A DNA stretch of 17,856 nt from an uncultured Pseudomonadota bacterium (GTDB lineage Bacteria; Pseudomonadota; Gammaproteobacteria; Burkholderiales; Casimicrobiaceae): NCBI GenBank assembly GCA_937958295.1, contig CALFEY010000248.1:1-17856 (forward strand). Direction: 5' to 3'. Made by a program: the position numbers and the translations under genes. Below, in pieces: positions 8,753-16,430 of this stretch (its first letter is position 1; each line of letters opens with the position of its first letter). The notes beneath the pieces are model-generated. The model worked only from the letters and a program-made list of their open reading frames with translations, made no database searches and was not told where the DNA came from.

Positions 8753-9774
8753 GGCGCGAACACGACCTCGAGCGCGCGCTCGATCCTCGCGGTGGAGCCG
8801 GACTCGTCGAGCGGATCGCGACGCAGGCGATGACGCAGCGCCATCGGCGCGACGCGCCGCAGGTGCGTGTCGCCCACGGTGCTGTCTGCCTCGAGGCTCG
8901 CCAGCGCTCGTGCGGCACGCACCAGCGTGAGCTCGCCCCGCAGGCCGTCGGTGCCGAGGCTCATGCATAGCTGCGCGGCGCGCGCGAGCGCGGCGTCGGG
9001 CACGGCCACCGCCGCCAGGCGGGTGCGACCTAGCTCGACCTGCTTGCGCAGCTTGGCGTCCTGCCGTTTCCATTTGTCGATGAAGGCCGCCGGATCGCGC
9101 TCGAAGGCATCGCGGCGGCGCACCACCTCCACGCGCGTGGGCAGGTCGGCGGGGGTGGTCACTTCCACCGACACGCCGAAGCGGTCCAGGAGCTGCGGAC
9201 GCAGCTCGCCTTCTTCCGGATTGCCGCTCCCTACGAGCACGAAGCGCGCGGGATGACGCACGCTCAAGCCTTCCCGCTCCACCACGTTCTCCCCCGAGGC
9301 CGCGACGTCCAGCAGGAGGTCGACGAGGTGATCCTCGAGGAGATTCACTTCGTCGATGTAGAGGAAGCCGCGGTGCGCCCGCGCGAGCAGGCCCGGCTCG
9401 AACACCTTGACGCCCTTGGTCAGCGCCTGTTCGAGATCGAGCGCGCCGGCGACTCGATCTTCGGTGGCGCCGAGCGGCAGATCGACCACCGGCACCGGCG
9501 CCATCGCGTGCTTGGCGGGCTGCGCGGCGTTGCGCGACCGGCAGGTGTCGCACCATGCATCGGGGGTTGCGGGATCGCAGCCATAGCGGCAGCCGGCAAC
9601 CACCCGCATCGGGGGCAGCAGGGCCGCGAGGCCGCGCACCGCGGTGGTCTTGCCCGTGCCGCGGTCGCCGAAGACGAGGACGCCTCCGATGGAGGGATCG
9701 ACGGCGGCCATCATGAGGGCGAGCCGCATGTCGTCCTGGCCGACGATGGCGGAGAACGGAAAGACCTTAGCCAT
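8749..9774 (-). CDS. bchI: Mg-chelatase ATPase subunit I
   Basis: The AAA+ ATPase of Mg-chelatase, 341 residues, the usual length. Walker A is GDRGTGKTT at residues 36-44, Walker B is [13 protein letters not shown] near 137, and the sensor-1 region is [22 protein letters not shown] Cys-containing insert ([18 protein letters not shown]) after Walker A is typical of BchI. It overlaps the end of crtC by 8 bases (ATGGCTAA) and hands over to bchD through ATGA. The carotenoid-to-Mg-chelatase run is thus one tightly coupled operon. Confidence 0.97.
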   Translation of the reverse strand: MAKVFPFSAIVGQDDMRLALMMAAVDPSIGGVLVFGDRGTGKTTAVRGLAALLPPMRVVAGCRYGCDPATPDAWCDTCRSRNAAQPAKHAMAPVPVVDLPLGATEDRVAGALDLEQALTKGVKVFEPGLLARAHRGFLYIDEVNLLEDHLVDLLLDVAASGENVVEREGLSVRHPARFVLVGSGNPEEGELRPQLLDRFGVSVEVTTPADLPTRVEVVRRRDAFERDPAAFIDKWKRQDAKLRKQVELGRTRLAAVAVPDAALARAAQLCMSLGTDGLRGELTLVRAARALASLEADSTVGDTHLRRVAPMALRHRLRRDPLDESGSTARIERALEVVFAP

Positions 9775-10714
9775 GATGGTGGAGCGCGTGGCGCGGCATT
9801 CTGAAGGGCAACAGGGCGCGGACCCAGCGGGCGTTGAAGCGATCGAGCGAGAGGCTTTCGTGCACGGCGGTCACGCGCTCGCGCAGCGTACACGAGGCTA
9901 CGAGCGAGCGGGCGTAAAAAGGCGTATCGACGAGAGTGCGCACGAGGCGCGCGTCGCCAGGCCGCGCGCGCGTCGCACGCGCGATGCCCCAGCCGGAACG
10001 TGGCAGCGCGACGACGGGCGGCGGCTCGAAGTCGCTCACGCGGCCGTCGTCTGCGCAGTGCAGGGCAAGGCAGCGATGGCGGCCGTCGCGGGCGGCCACG
10101 TCGTAGAAGATAGCCGTGCCATCGCCGACGCGCGCGCGCGACCAGTGCCAGCCCGAGAACGCCTGCTCCAGCGGCGCGGTCCCGCGATTGGTGTCGACGT
10201 AGGCCGTCCCCGACCAGTGCACGCCGGGACGATCGAGCGCCACGTCGATACGGGCGTGGGGCGCGAGCACCTGCCAGCGATGGGCGCCGTCATGGTCGAG
10301 GGCGCGGGAGCGGTCGAGCAGCGCCTGTGGCGTGACGCGCACGGTGCCGCGCAGCCGCGACGGCAACGGCGCCGTGCGCTCGTCGAGCTCAATCGCAAGG
10401 CTCGTGCCATCCCAATGCAGCGCGCTAGGCCCGATGGCGAGGGTGGTGGCAGTCGCATGGAGGTCGTGCCGGCCCCGTTCGGTCATGGCCCAGCGATGCC
10501 CGCGACCGTAGAGCGCGACGTTGACCGCGCAGTGCTCGCGCGGATCGCCGCGGCTCCGATCCCGGGCGCGCCGGTAATAGGGCGAGAAGACGCTGCCGAT
10601 GAACGCGATGATCGTGAGCCCGTGGGCGCCGTCCGCGGCGAACGCATCGATGTACCACCACGCGTAGCCGCCTGGGGCTAGCGGCGCGTCGAACTGAAAT
10701 CCGCGAGCACGCAG
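9767..10714 (-). CDS. crtC: Hydroxyneurosporene synthase (carotenoid 1,2-hydratase)
   Basis: Adds water across the terminal C1-C2 double bond of neurosporene/lycopene-type carotenoids. The conserved N-terminus [13 protein letters not shown], then [16 protein letters not shown] and CAVNVALYG, identify the family. Residues H145-x-W147 and Y172-x-D174 (numbering from the start given) keep the spacing of the His239/Trp241/Tyr266/Asp268 set that I recall as essential in Rubrivivax CrtC. The start is a problem. Family homology begins right at the crtD stop, yet the frame has no ATG, GTG or TTG between 10838 and the body of the protein. The nearest options are CTG at 10714 (used here, 315 residues), GTG at 10840 (357 residues, overlapping crtD by 163 bases), or ATG at 10486, which would remove conserved sequence. 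The 3' end overlaps bchI by 8 bases. Confidence 0.93.
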   Translation of the reverse strand: MRARGFQFDAPLAPGGYAWWYIDAFAADGAHGLTIIAFIGSVFSPYYRRARDRSRGDPREHCAVNVALYGRGHRWAMTERGRHDLHATATTLAIGPSALHWDGTSLAIELDERTAPLPSRLRGTVRVTPQALLDRSRALDHDGAHRWQVLAPHARIDVALDRPGVHWSGTAYVDTNRGTAPLEQAFSGWHWSRARVGDGTAIFYDVAARDGRHRCLALHCADDGRVSDFEPPPVVALPRSGWGIARATRARPGDARLVRTLVDTPFYARSLVASCTLRERVTAVHESLSLDRFNARWVRALLPFRMPRHALHHHG

Positions 10715-12192
10715 CTGGCCGTCATCCGGCCCGACAGGGCCGCCATCGGCAGGCCCGGTCCCGGGTGCGTGCTGCCCCCCGCGAGGTAGAGGCGGGGGAT
10801 CCGCGTGCGCGAGCCCGGACGCTGAAACGACGCCCGCCACCCGTGCGTCGCACGACCGTAGAGCGCACCGCCCGTCCCCGGATACAGCCGCGCGAACTGC
10901 GTGGGGGTGGTCACCGTCGTGGTGCTCGCCGTACGGTCGATCGTCAGGCCATGCCGTTCCAGCGTGGCGAAGGTGCGTTGCTCGCATTGTCGAATCTCCG
11001 AATCGCGGAAGTCGTGGCGGTCGCCCACGGCCGGGGCGTTGATGAGGCAGAAGAGGCGCTCGCGGGCCGCGGGCGTCGCGTGCGGCTCGCCGCGATCCTG
11101 CGCGCACACGTAGACGGTCGGCGCGCGCGGGACGGCCTGGCGCGTGAAGAGATCCTCGAACTCCGCGGTGTAGTCGTCGGAGAAGAAGACGTTGTGGCGC
11201 GCGAGCGGGAAGCCGCGCGTGGCCGCGGCCGTGGCCCAGGTGAAGGCCGACAGCGACCGCGATTTCGCAGGCGCGGGCGCGATCGCGCCCGCGGCCGCGC
11301 CGCCCAGCAGGCCCAGGCCGAGCGCCGCGGCATCCGCATTGACCACCACCGCGTCGGCCGCGAGTCGTTCGCCTGTCGCGAGCGTGACGCCGGCGGCACG
11401 TTGACCCTGCACCTCGATCTCGCGCACGTCCGCCAAGTAGCGAAAATCGGCGCCATGCGCGGCGGCAAGCCGCGCGAGTGCGTCGGCCAGCCGCTGCATC
11501 CCGCCCCCGATGGTCCAGACGCCGGCCTGCTCGACATGCGCGACGAGCATCAGCGTGGCGGGGGCGAGGAACGGCGAAGAGCCGCAGTAGGTGGCATAGC
11601 GGCCGAAGAGCTGACGCAGACGGCCATCGCGAAAGTGATCGCCCAGCGCGCCCCACATCGACGCAAAGGGGGAAATGCGCAGGAGGTCGGGCAGGCCGCG
11701 GGCGCCGGAGCGATGCAGTAACGCCAGGAGCCCCCCGCGCGGCGCCCGCAGGAAGGGTCGCTCGAGCGCGGCGTAGATGCGTCGCGCGCGCGTGCTGAAG
11801 GCCACGAAGCGGCGCGCCTCGGCGGCGCCCGCGAAGTCGCCGATCGCGTCGGCGGTCCGTGCGACGTCGGCGAAGAGGTCGAGCCGCGCATCGTCGCGCC
11901 ACGCGTGGCGCGCCAGCACCTCGAGCTTGCGCAGCGAGAGGTGGGTGTCCAGCGACGAGCCCGCCGCGGCAAAGATCTCGTCGAAGACCCAGCGCATGGT
12001 GAACACGGTGGGGCCGGCGTCGATCAGCGCGTCGCCCACGGGCAGGGCCCGCAACTTGCCCCCGGGGCCGGACTGGCGCTCGACTACCGTGACCGCCACC
12101 CCGGCGGTGGCGAGTTGCAGAGCGCACACCAGTCCACCTACGCCCGCGCCCACCACGATGGCACGACGGCGGGTCAAGGCGCGGGAATCCAA
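10678..12192 (-). CDS. crtD: Methoxyneurosporene dehydrogenase
   Basis: A CrtI-family FAD desaturase (504 residues) that introduces the 3,4 double bond into 1-hydroxy carotenoids after CrtC. It has the N-terminal [15 protein letters not shown] fold, [18 protein letters not shown], a [16 protein letters not shown] segment and the C-terminal [20 protein letters not shown] signature. Only this second CrtI-like enzyme lies beside crtC, the usual crtCD pairing. The start is TTG 12192; the in-frame stop TAG at 12222-12220 and the absence of ATG or GTG before the FAD motif leave no better choice, and no good Shine-Dalgarno sequence precedes it. It heads the crtD-crtC-bchI-bchD-bphO unit and is divergent from crtE across an operator region. 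Confidence 0.94.
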   Translation of the reverse strand: MDSRALTRRRAIVVGAGVGGLVCALQLATAGVAVTVVERQSGPGGKLRALPVGDALIDAGPTVFTMRWVFDEIFAAAGSSLDTHLSLRKLEVLARHAWRDDARLDLFADVARTADAIGDFAGAAEARRFVAFSTRARRIYAALERPFLRAPRGGLLALLHRSGARGLPDLLRISPFASMWGALGDHFRDGRLRQLFGRYATYCGSSPFLAPATLMLVAHVEQAGVWTIGGGMQRLADALARLAAAHGADFRYLADVREIEVQGQRAAGVTLATGERLAADAVVVNADAAALGLGLLGGAAAGAIAPAPAKSRSLSAFTWATAAATRGFPLARHNVFFSDDYTAEFEDLFTRQAVPRAPTVYVCAQDRGEPHATPAARERLFCLINAPAVGDRHDFRDSEIRQCEQRTFATLERHGLTIDRTASTTTVTTPTQFARLYPGTGGALYGRATHGWRASFQRPGSRTRIPRLYLAGGSTHPGPGLPMAALSGRMTASCVLADFSSTRR

Positions 12193-12197
12193 GAGGG

Positions 12198-12226
12198 TTG
12201 ACGAGCTAGCGGCATGTGTCTACATT
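12198..12226 (+). promoter_or_regulatory. crtE promoter, sigma70-like
   Basis: TTGACG (12198-12203, five of six) is followed by a 17-base spacer and TACATT (12221-12226, four of six). The -35 begins only 6 bases from the crtD start codon on the other strand. The PpsR-type box at 12217-12234 covers the -10. A convincing crtD promoter on the minus strand was not found; TTTACA at 12248-12243 lacks a good -10 partner. Confidence 0.5.
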
Positions 12227-12234
12227 ACATTACA
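12217..12234. promoter_or_regulatory. PpsR/CrtJ-type operator, crtD-crtE
   Basis: TGTCTACATTACATTACA is an exact TGT-N12-ACA site lying between the divergent crtD and crtE genes and overlapping the crtE -10. One bound repressor could shut both directions. The core is built of TTACAT-like direct repeats, so part of the match may be repeat-driven, but the same box at bchC and crtI supports it. Confidence 0.6.
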
Positions 12235-12247
12235 ACATGTGATGTAA
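12230..12247. repeat. Inverted repeat in the crtD-crtE control region
   Basis: TTACAACATGTGATGTAA is a near-perfect 18-base palindrome (TTACA...TGTAA arms with ACATGT at the centre), partly overlapping the PpsR-type box. It could be a second regulator's site or an extension of the same operator; no known consensus is recognised. Confidence 0.4.
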
Positions 12248-12261
12248 ACATAAATGTATGC

Positions 12262-12268
12262 GAGGAGG
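12262..12268 (+). promoter_or_regulatory. Ribosome binding site that sets the crtE start
   Basis: GAGGAGG lies seven bases before a GTG at 12276. The upstream in-frame ATG at 12258 has no ribosome site and would place this sequence inside the coding region as Arg-Gly-Gly codons. The GTG is therefore the more likely start. Confidence 0.6.
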
Positions 12269-12275
12269 ATTCCCC

Positions 12276-13160
12276 GTGCGCGCAGAGCCTTCCGTGTCGT
12301 CTGTTCTCGTGGAGCGCGGGCTGACCCTCGCGCTCGCCACCTGTGCCCGGCCGGGCGCCCCTACGCGCCTGCCCGCCGCGATGCGCTACGCCGTGTTTCC
12401 CGGCGGCGCGCGCATCCGTCCACGCCTGTGCCTCGCGGTGGCGCGGGCCTGCCTGGTGGACGACGTCGAGGCCGCGGTGGGGGCGGCGGTGGCCATCGAG
12501 CTCCTGCACTGCGCGTCCCTCGTTCACGACGACCTGCCCTGCTTCGACGATGCGCCCACCCGCCGCGGGAAGCCCTCGGTGCATCGAGCCTTCGGGGAGC
12601 GGCTCGCGATCCTTGCGGGCGACGCCCTCATCGTGCTCGCCTTCGAGACACTCGCCATCGGCGCGGCGGCCACGCCGTCGCGGCTGTCTCCCCTGCTGCG
12701 GGCGCTGTCCCGCGGAGTAGGGGCCCCCACCGGGATCGTCGCAGGCCAAGCGTGGGAATGCGAAGCCCACGTGGTGCTCTCCGAATATCAGCAAGCCAAG
12801 ACCGGCGCGCTCTTCGCCGCCGCCACCACTTGCGGCGCCATCGCGGCAGGGGCGGATCCGGAACCCTGGCGCGCGCTCGGCGAGCGTCTGGGCGAGGCCT
12901 ATCAGGTCGCCGACGACCTGCGCGACGTGGTGGGCAGCGCCGCCGACCTCGGCAAGCCCATCGGACGTGACGTGGTGCTGGGACGTCCCACGGCGGCCGG
13001 CGAGCTCGGCATTGCGGGCGCGCTCGCGCGGCTCGAGTCGCTCGTCGCCGGGGCGATCGCCTCCATCCCCGACTGTCCGGGCGCGGCCGAGCTGGTCGAG
13101 GCGATGCGCATCGAGACCGAGGGACTGATTCCGAAGGAACTCGCCCGGCGCGCGGCATGA
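12276..13160 (+). CDS. crtE: Geranylgeranyl diphosphate synthase
   Basis: Prenyltransferase of 294 residues that extends farnesyl diphosphate to C20 GGPP, used for carotenoids and for the bacteriochlorophyll tail. The first Asp-rich motif is HDDLPCFDD (Asp 85, 86, 91, 92) followed by RRGKPSVH. The second is YQVADDLRDVVG (Asp 213, 214, 217). The middle GDALIVLAFE helix is also typical. The GTG at 12276 is chosen because GAGGAGG lies seven bases before it; starting at ATG 12258 would add six residues. It is the first gene of the rightward unit, with a PpsR-type box over its promoter, and its stop overlaps a 21-codon mini-ORF as ATGA. Confidence 0.95.
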   Translation: MRAEPSVSSVLVERGLTLALATCARPGAPTRLPAAMRYAVFPGGARIRPRLCLAVARACLVDDVEAAVGAAVAIELLHCASLVHDDLPCFDDAPTRRGKPSVHRAFGERLAILAGDALIVLAFETLAIGAAATPSRLSPLLRALSRGVGAPTGIVAGQAWECEAHVVLSEYQQAKTGALFAAATTCGAIAAGADPEPWRALGERLGEAYQVADDLRDVVGSAADLGKPIGRDVVLGRPTAAGELGIAGALARLESLVAGAIASIPDCPGAAELVEAMRIETEGLIPKELARRAA

Positions 13161-13222
13161 GCCTGCGCCAGTACCGCAGCGCGCGGCGCGGTGCTCGCCT
13201 CCACGCCGCGAGGCCGCGATGA
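13157..13222 (+). CDS. 21-codon mini-ORF bridging crtE and crtF
   Basis: ATG 13157 overlaps the crtE stop (ATGA at 13157-13160) and the frame runs 21 codons to a TGA at 13220-13222, which overlaps the crtF ATG (ATGA at 13219-13222). The encoded peptide is very Arg-rich (begins MSLRQYRSARRGARLH). It fills the whole crtE-crtF gap exactly. It could be a coupling device that carries ribosomes from crtE to crtF rather than a functional peptide. Chance is possible in GC-rich DNA, so confidence is low. Confidence 0.35.
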   Translation: MSLRQYRSARRGARLHAARPR

Positions 13223-14355
13223 TCGGCGTCCCGGCCATGGCACGCGCACCGTTCGACCGCTGGCACGCGGTGCGGGATCGCCTCCTCGCCAGTGCCGCGT
13301 TCCGCTCGTGGGCAGCGCGCTTCCCGCTCACCCGCGGCCTCGCCCGCCGACGCGCGAGCGAGGCATTCGACCTGTGCGCGGGCTTCGTCTACTCGCAGGT
13401 GCTGCTTGCGTGCGTGCGGCTGCGCCTGTTCGAGATCCTCGCCGAACGTCCGCAGACGCTGCCCGTGCTGGCACGCCGGCTTGGCCTCTCGCTCGAGGCC
13501 GCCGATCGCCTGCTGGCCGCCGGGATCGCCTTGCGCCTCGTGGCCCGCCGCGATGGAGACCGCTTCGGCCTGGGCGAGCTCGGTGCGGCGATCGCCGGCG
13601 AGCCCGCCATCGTGGCCATGGTGGAGCACAACGCCCTCCTGTATGCCGACCTCGCCGATCCCGTGGCGTTGTTGCGCGGCACGCAGGAGCGCACGCACCT
13701 GGCCGCCTTCTGGCCCTACGCCGGAGCACGGCGCGGCGCCGACCTGCCCGCGGATCGCGTCGCGGCGTACTCCACGCTGATGTCGGACTCGCAGCCGCTC
13801 GTGGCGGGCGAGATCATGGCGGCCTATCCGTTCGCCCGCCATCGCTGCCTGCTCGACGTGGGAGGGGGCGAGGGAGCCTTCCTGACCACGGTCGCGGAGC
13901 GCTGTCCGCAACTGTCGCTCATGCTCTTCGACCTTCCCGCGGTGGTGGAGCGCGCACGGGAGCGCTTCATGCGTGCCGGACTGGCCGCTCGGGCGCATTG
14001 CGTGGGCGGGAGCTTCCTCACCGATCCGCTGCCCACCGGTGCCGACATCGTGTCGCTCGTGCGGGTGGTACACGACCACGACGCCGACGCCGTGGTCGCC
14101 CTGCTGCGCAACGTGCATCGGTCGCTGCCGGCCGGCGGCACGCTGCTCCTCGCCGAACCGATGGCGCAGGCGCCGGGCGCCGAGCGCGTCGGCGATGCCT
14201 ACTTCGGGATGTACCTCCTCGCCATGGGCAGCGGCCGGGCCCGATCGCCGGCGGCGCTGGCCGGGCTCGCCCGCCAGGCGGGGTTCGACGACGTCCGGCG
14301 GCTGCCCACGCGAGTCCCGCTGCAGACCGGGCTTCTTGTGGGGCGGAAGCGGTGA
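13219..14355 (+). CDS. crtF: Hydroxyneurosporene O-methyltransferase
   Basis: A SAM-dependent O-methyltransferase of 378 residues that methylates the tertiary hydroxyl placed by CrtC. The N-terminal winged-helix dimerisation region contains LFEILAERPQTLPVLARRLGL (about residues 71-91). SAM motif I is LLDVGGGEGAFL with its Asp near 213, then LMLFDLPAVVERA. LVRVVHDHDADAVVALLRN carries the His-Asp typical of plant-type and CrtF methyltransferases. The ATG at 13219 has GAGG five bases upstream; ATG 13237 is an alternative. It is followed by a 126-base gap with the bchC promoter. Confidence 0.95.
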   Translation: MIGVPAMARAPFDRWHAVRDRLLASAAFRSWAARFPLTRGLARRRASEAFDLCAGFVYSQVLLACVRLRLFEILAERPQTLPVLARRLGLSLEAADRLLAAGIALRLVARRDGDRFGLGELGAAIAGEPAIVAMVEHNALLYADLADPVALLRGTQERTHLAAFWPYAGARRGADLPADRVAAYSTLMSDSQPLVAGEIMAAYPFARHRCLLDVGGGEGAFLTTVAERCPQLSLMLFDLPAVVERARERFMRAGLAARAHCVGGSFLTDPLPTGADIVSLVRVVHDHDADAVVALLRNVHRSLPAGGTLLLAEPMAQAPGAERVGDAYFGMYLLAMGSGRARSPAALAGLARQAGFDDVRRLPTRVPLQTGLLVGRKR

Positions 14356-14381
14356 ACGTCAGGGTCCGATTGGGATGTCGG

Positions 14382-14399
14382 TGTTAATAAATATTGACA
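14382..14399. promoter_or_regulatory. PpsR/CrtJ-type operator at bchC
   Basis: TGTTAATAAATATTGACA is an exact TGT-N12-ACA box whose right half is the -35 hexamer of the bchC promoter. A one-mismatch second box, AGTAACATTAGACTGACA (14408-14425), lies 8 bases further on and covers the -10. Paired boxes over -35 and -10 are the known arrangement at Rhodobacter bchC, where CrtJ binds cooperatively. Confidence 0.75.
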
Positions 14400-14421
14400 T
14401 CGACCAAAGTAACATTAGACT
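14394..14421 (+). promoter_or_regulatory. bchC promoter, sigma70-like, inside the crtE-bchY run
   Basis: A perfect TTGACA (14394-14399), a 16-base spacer and TAGACT (14416-14421, four of six) predict a start near 14428 and a leader of about 54 bases. The AT-rich patch stands out from the surrounding GC-rich DNA. It allows bchC-bchX-bchY to be transcribed apart from crtE-crtF. Confidence 0.65.
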
Positions 14422-14447
14422 GACACAAGTCGATCAACAAGCGCCTG

Positions 14448-14462
14448 ACAGGCTCGGCCTGT
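14448..14462 (+). other. Small hairpin in the bchC leader
   Basis: ACAGGC and GCCTGT form a 6-bp stem with a 3-base loop (TCG), followed by AAAAG and then the GGGGAA ribosome site (14471-14476) before the bchC ATG. It could shield the leader or attenuate read-through from crtF; there is no T-tract. Confidence 0.35.
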
Positions 14463-14481
14463 AAAAGCGCGGGGAACCGCA

Positions 14482-15423
14482 ATGGATACGTTGGCGGTCG
14501 TACTGGAGGAGGCGGAGCACCTGGTCGTGCGCCGTCTGGATCTATCGCCGCCAGGGGAAGGCGACCTCGTGGTCGATGTGCAGTGGAGCGGCATCAGCAC
14601 AGGCACCGAGCGCCTGCTCTACACCGGCACGATGCCGGCGTTCCCCGGCATGGGATATCCGCTCGTTCCCGGTTACGAATCCGTGGGGCGCGTGACCGCC
14701 GACGCCTCCAGTGGTGGCGCCCGCCTGGGCGAGCTCGTGTTCGTCCCCGGCGCCCGCTGCTTCGGCCCCGTGCGCGGCCTTTTCGGTGGCGCGGCACGGC
14801 GCCTCGTGGTGCCGGCCGCCCGGGCGACCCGCATTGCCGAGCACCTGGGCGAAGAAGGGGTCCTGCTGGCCTTGGCCGCCACGGCGTACCACGCGCTGCC
14901 CGCCTCCGGCGAAGGCTTGCCCGATCTGATCGTGGGCCACGGCGTGCTCGGGCGCCTCCTCGCGCGGCTCACGCTCGTGGCGGGCGGCCCCCCGCCCGTG
15001 GTGTGGGAGCGCAATGCGCAGCGCGCCGCCGGGGCCGAGGGCTATTCGGTGATCGATCCCGCCGCCGACCCCCGCCGCGACTATCGCGCCATCTACGACG
15101 TGAGCGGCGATTCGCGCCTGCTCGACACTCTCATCGGCCGACTCGCGCCCGGAGGCGAGATCGTGCTCGCCGGCTTCTACACCGACCCGCTCGCCTTTGC
15201 CTTTGCGCCCGCGTTCATGCGCGAGGCGCGCCTGCGCGTGGCCGCGCAATGGCAGCCCGCTGACTTGCTGGCCGTGACGGGCTTCGCGGAAAGCGGTCGC
15301 CTGTCGCTTGCCGACCTCATCACCCACCGGCAGGGCGCCCGCGAGGCACCCGCTGCGTACCGCACCGCCTTTGGCGATCCCGCCTGCCTCAAGATGGTCC
15401 TCGATTGGAGAGCGTGCTCATGA
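14482..15423 (+). CDS. bchC: Bacteriochlorophyllide a dehydrogenase
   Basis: A 313-residue member of the zinc-less medium-chain dehydrogenase group that oxidises the 3-hydroxyethyl group to 3-acetyl in bacteriochlorophyllide a formation. The segment [15 protein letters not shown], then [12 protein letters not shown], is typical of BchC; the nucleotide-binding half has [15 protein letters not shown] near residue 150 and [19 protein letters not shown] near 205. GGGGAA lies five bases before the ATG. It has its own promoter and PpsR boxes and hands over to bchX through ATGA. Confidence 0.96.
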   Translation: MDTLAVVLEEAEHLVVRRLDLSPPGEGDLVVDVQWSGISTGTERLLYTGTMPAFPGMGYPLVPGYESVGRVTADASSGGARLGELVFVPGARCFGPVRGLFGGAARRLVVPAARATRIAEHLGEEGVLLALAATAYHALPASGEGLPDLIVGHGVLGRLLARLTLVAGGPPPVVWERNAQRAAGAEGYSVIDPAADPRRDYRAIYDVSGDSRLLDTLIGRLAPGGEIVLAGFYTDPLAFAFAPAFMREARLRVAAQWQPADLLAVTGFAESGRLSLADLITHRQGAREAPAAYRTAFGDPACLKMVLDWRACS

Positions 15424-16427
15424 CCTCCGCCTGCGGCGTTGCCGCGCCCTCCGTCGTGCAGTTCACGCGCTTGCGCGAGGAAGCGGCGATCGAGCCCGAT
15501 CCCGTCGCCACCACGGCGACCAAGCAAACGCAGATCATCGCGATCTACGGCAAGGGCGGCATCGGCAAGAGCTTCACGCTCGCGAACCTCTCCTACATGA
15601 TGGCGCAGCAGGGCAAGAAGGTGCTGCTCATTGGCTGCGACCCCAAGAGCGACACGACGTCGCTGCTCTTCGGTGGCCGCGCGTGTCCCACCATCATCGA
15701 GACGTCGTCTCGCAAGAAGCTCGCCGGAGAGGCGGTGCAGATCGGCGACGTGTGCTTCAAGCGCGACGGCGTATTCGCGATGGAGCTGGGCGGTCCGGAG
15801 GTCGGCCGCGGCTGCGGCGGGCGCGGGATCATCCACGGCTTCGAGCTCCTCGAGAAGCTCGGTTTCCACGAGTGGGGCTTCGACTACGTGCTGCTCGATT
15901 TCCTGGGCGACGTGGTGTGCGGGGGCTTCGGCCTGCCGATCGCGCGCGACATGTGCCAGAAGGTCATCGTTGTCGGCAGCAACGACCTGCAATCGCTCTA
16001 CGTCGCCAACAACGTGTGCTCCGCCGTCGATTACTTCCGCAAGCTCGGCGGCAACGTCGGTGTGGCGGGGATGGTGGTGAACAAGGACGACGGTACCGGC
16101 GAGGCCGCGGCCTTCGCGCAGCGTGCAGGCATCCCGGTGCTTTCGGCGATTCCCGCCAACGAGGACATCCGGCGCAAGAGCGCGTCGTACGAAATCATCG
16201 GGCGCCCTGGAACGCAATGGGCGCCGTTGTTCGAGGCGCTGGCGCAGAACGTTGCCGACGCGCCGCCGGTGCGGCCCACGCCCCTCACGCAGGACGAGCT
16301 GCTTTCGCTGTTTTCCGGCGACACGGTCGGGCGCAACGTGGTCCTGGAGCCTGCCACCACGATGGACATGTGCGGCAGGCGCGAGACCGTGCAGGCATCC
16401 CTCGAAGTGATCTACGACACCGTCTAG
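15420..16427 (+). CDS. bchX: Chlorophyllide a reductase iron protein, subunit X
   Basis: NifH/BchL-like ATPase (335 residues) that passes electrons to BchYZ for reduction of the B ring of chlorophyllide a. The P-loop is GKGGIGKS at residues 44-51, and DPKSDTTS follows near 74. The two Cys that bind the bridging [4Fe-4S] cluster at the dimer interface are seen at 132 (GRGCGGRG) and 167 (VVCGGFG). The ATG at 15420 overlaps the bchC stop (ATGA) with GGAG nine bases upstream; an in-frame TTG at 15405 is rejected. BchX rather than BchL is supported by the neighbours bchC and bchY and by the long N-terminal arm before the P-loop. Confidence 0.97.
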   Translation: MTSACGVAAPSVVQFTRLREEAAIEPDPVATTATKQTQIIAIYGKGGIGKSFTLANLSYMMAQQGKKVLLIGCDPKSDTTSLLFGGRACPTIIETSSRKKLAGEAVQIGDVCFKRDGVFAMELGGPEVGRGCGGRGIIHGFELLEKLGFHEWGFDYVLLDFLGDVVCGGFGLPIARDMCQKVIVVGSNDLQSLYVANNVCSAVDYFRKLGGNVGVAGMVVNKDDGTGEAAAFAQRAGIPVLSAIPANEDIRRKSASYEIIGRPGTQWAPLFEALAQNVADAPPVRPTPLTQDELLSLFSGDTVGRNVVLEPATTMDMCGRRETVQASLEVIYDTV

Positions 16428-16430
16428 CCG

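Noticed and set aside
6503..8833. Long plus-strand open frame (776 codons) opposite bphO and bchD
   Set aside because: Arg/Gly-rich with no recognisable domain; antisense to genes with clear MIDAS and heme oxygenase motifs.
12222..12248. crtD promoter TTTACA-N18-TGTAGA on the minus strand
   Set aside because: The -10 matches only three of six and the region is repetitive, so it cannot be told from chance.
12258..12275. ATG start for crtE
   Set aside because: No ribosome site precedes it, while GAGGAGG inside this stretch is ideally spaced for GTG 12276. It remains a possible alternative.
15405..15419. TTG start for bchX
   Set aside because: ATG 15420 overlaps the bchC stop as ATGA with GGAG nine bases upstream, a much better start.
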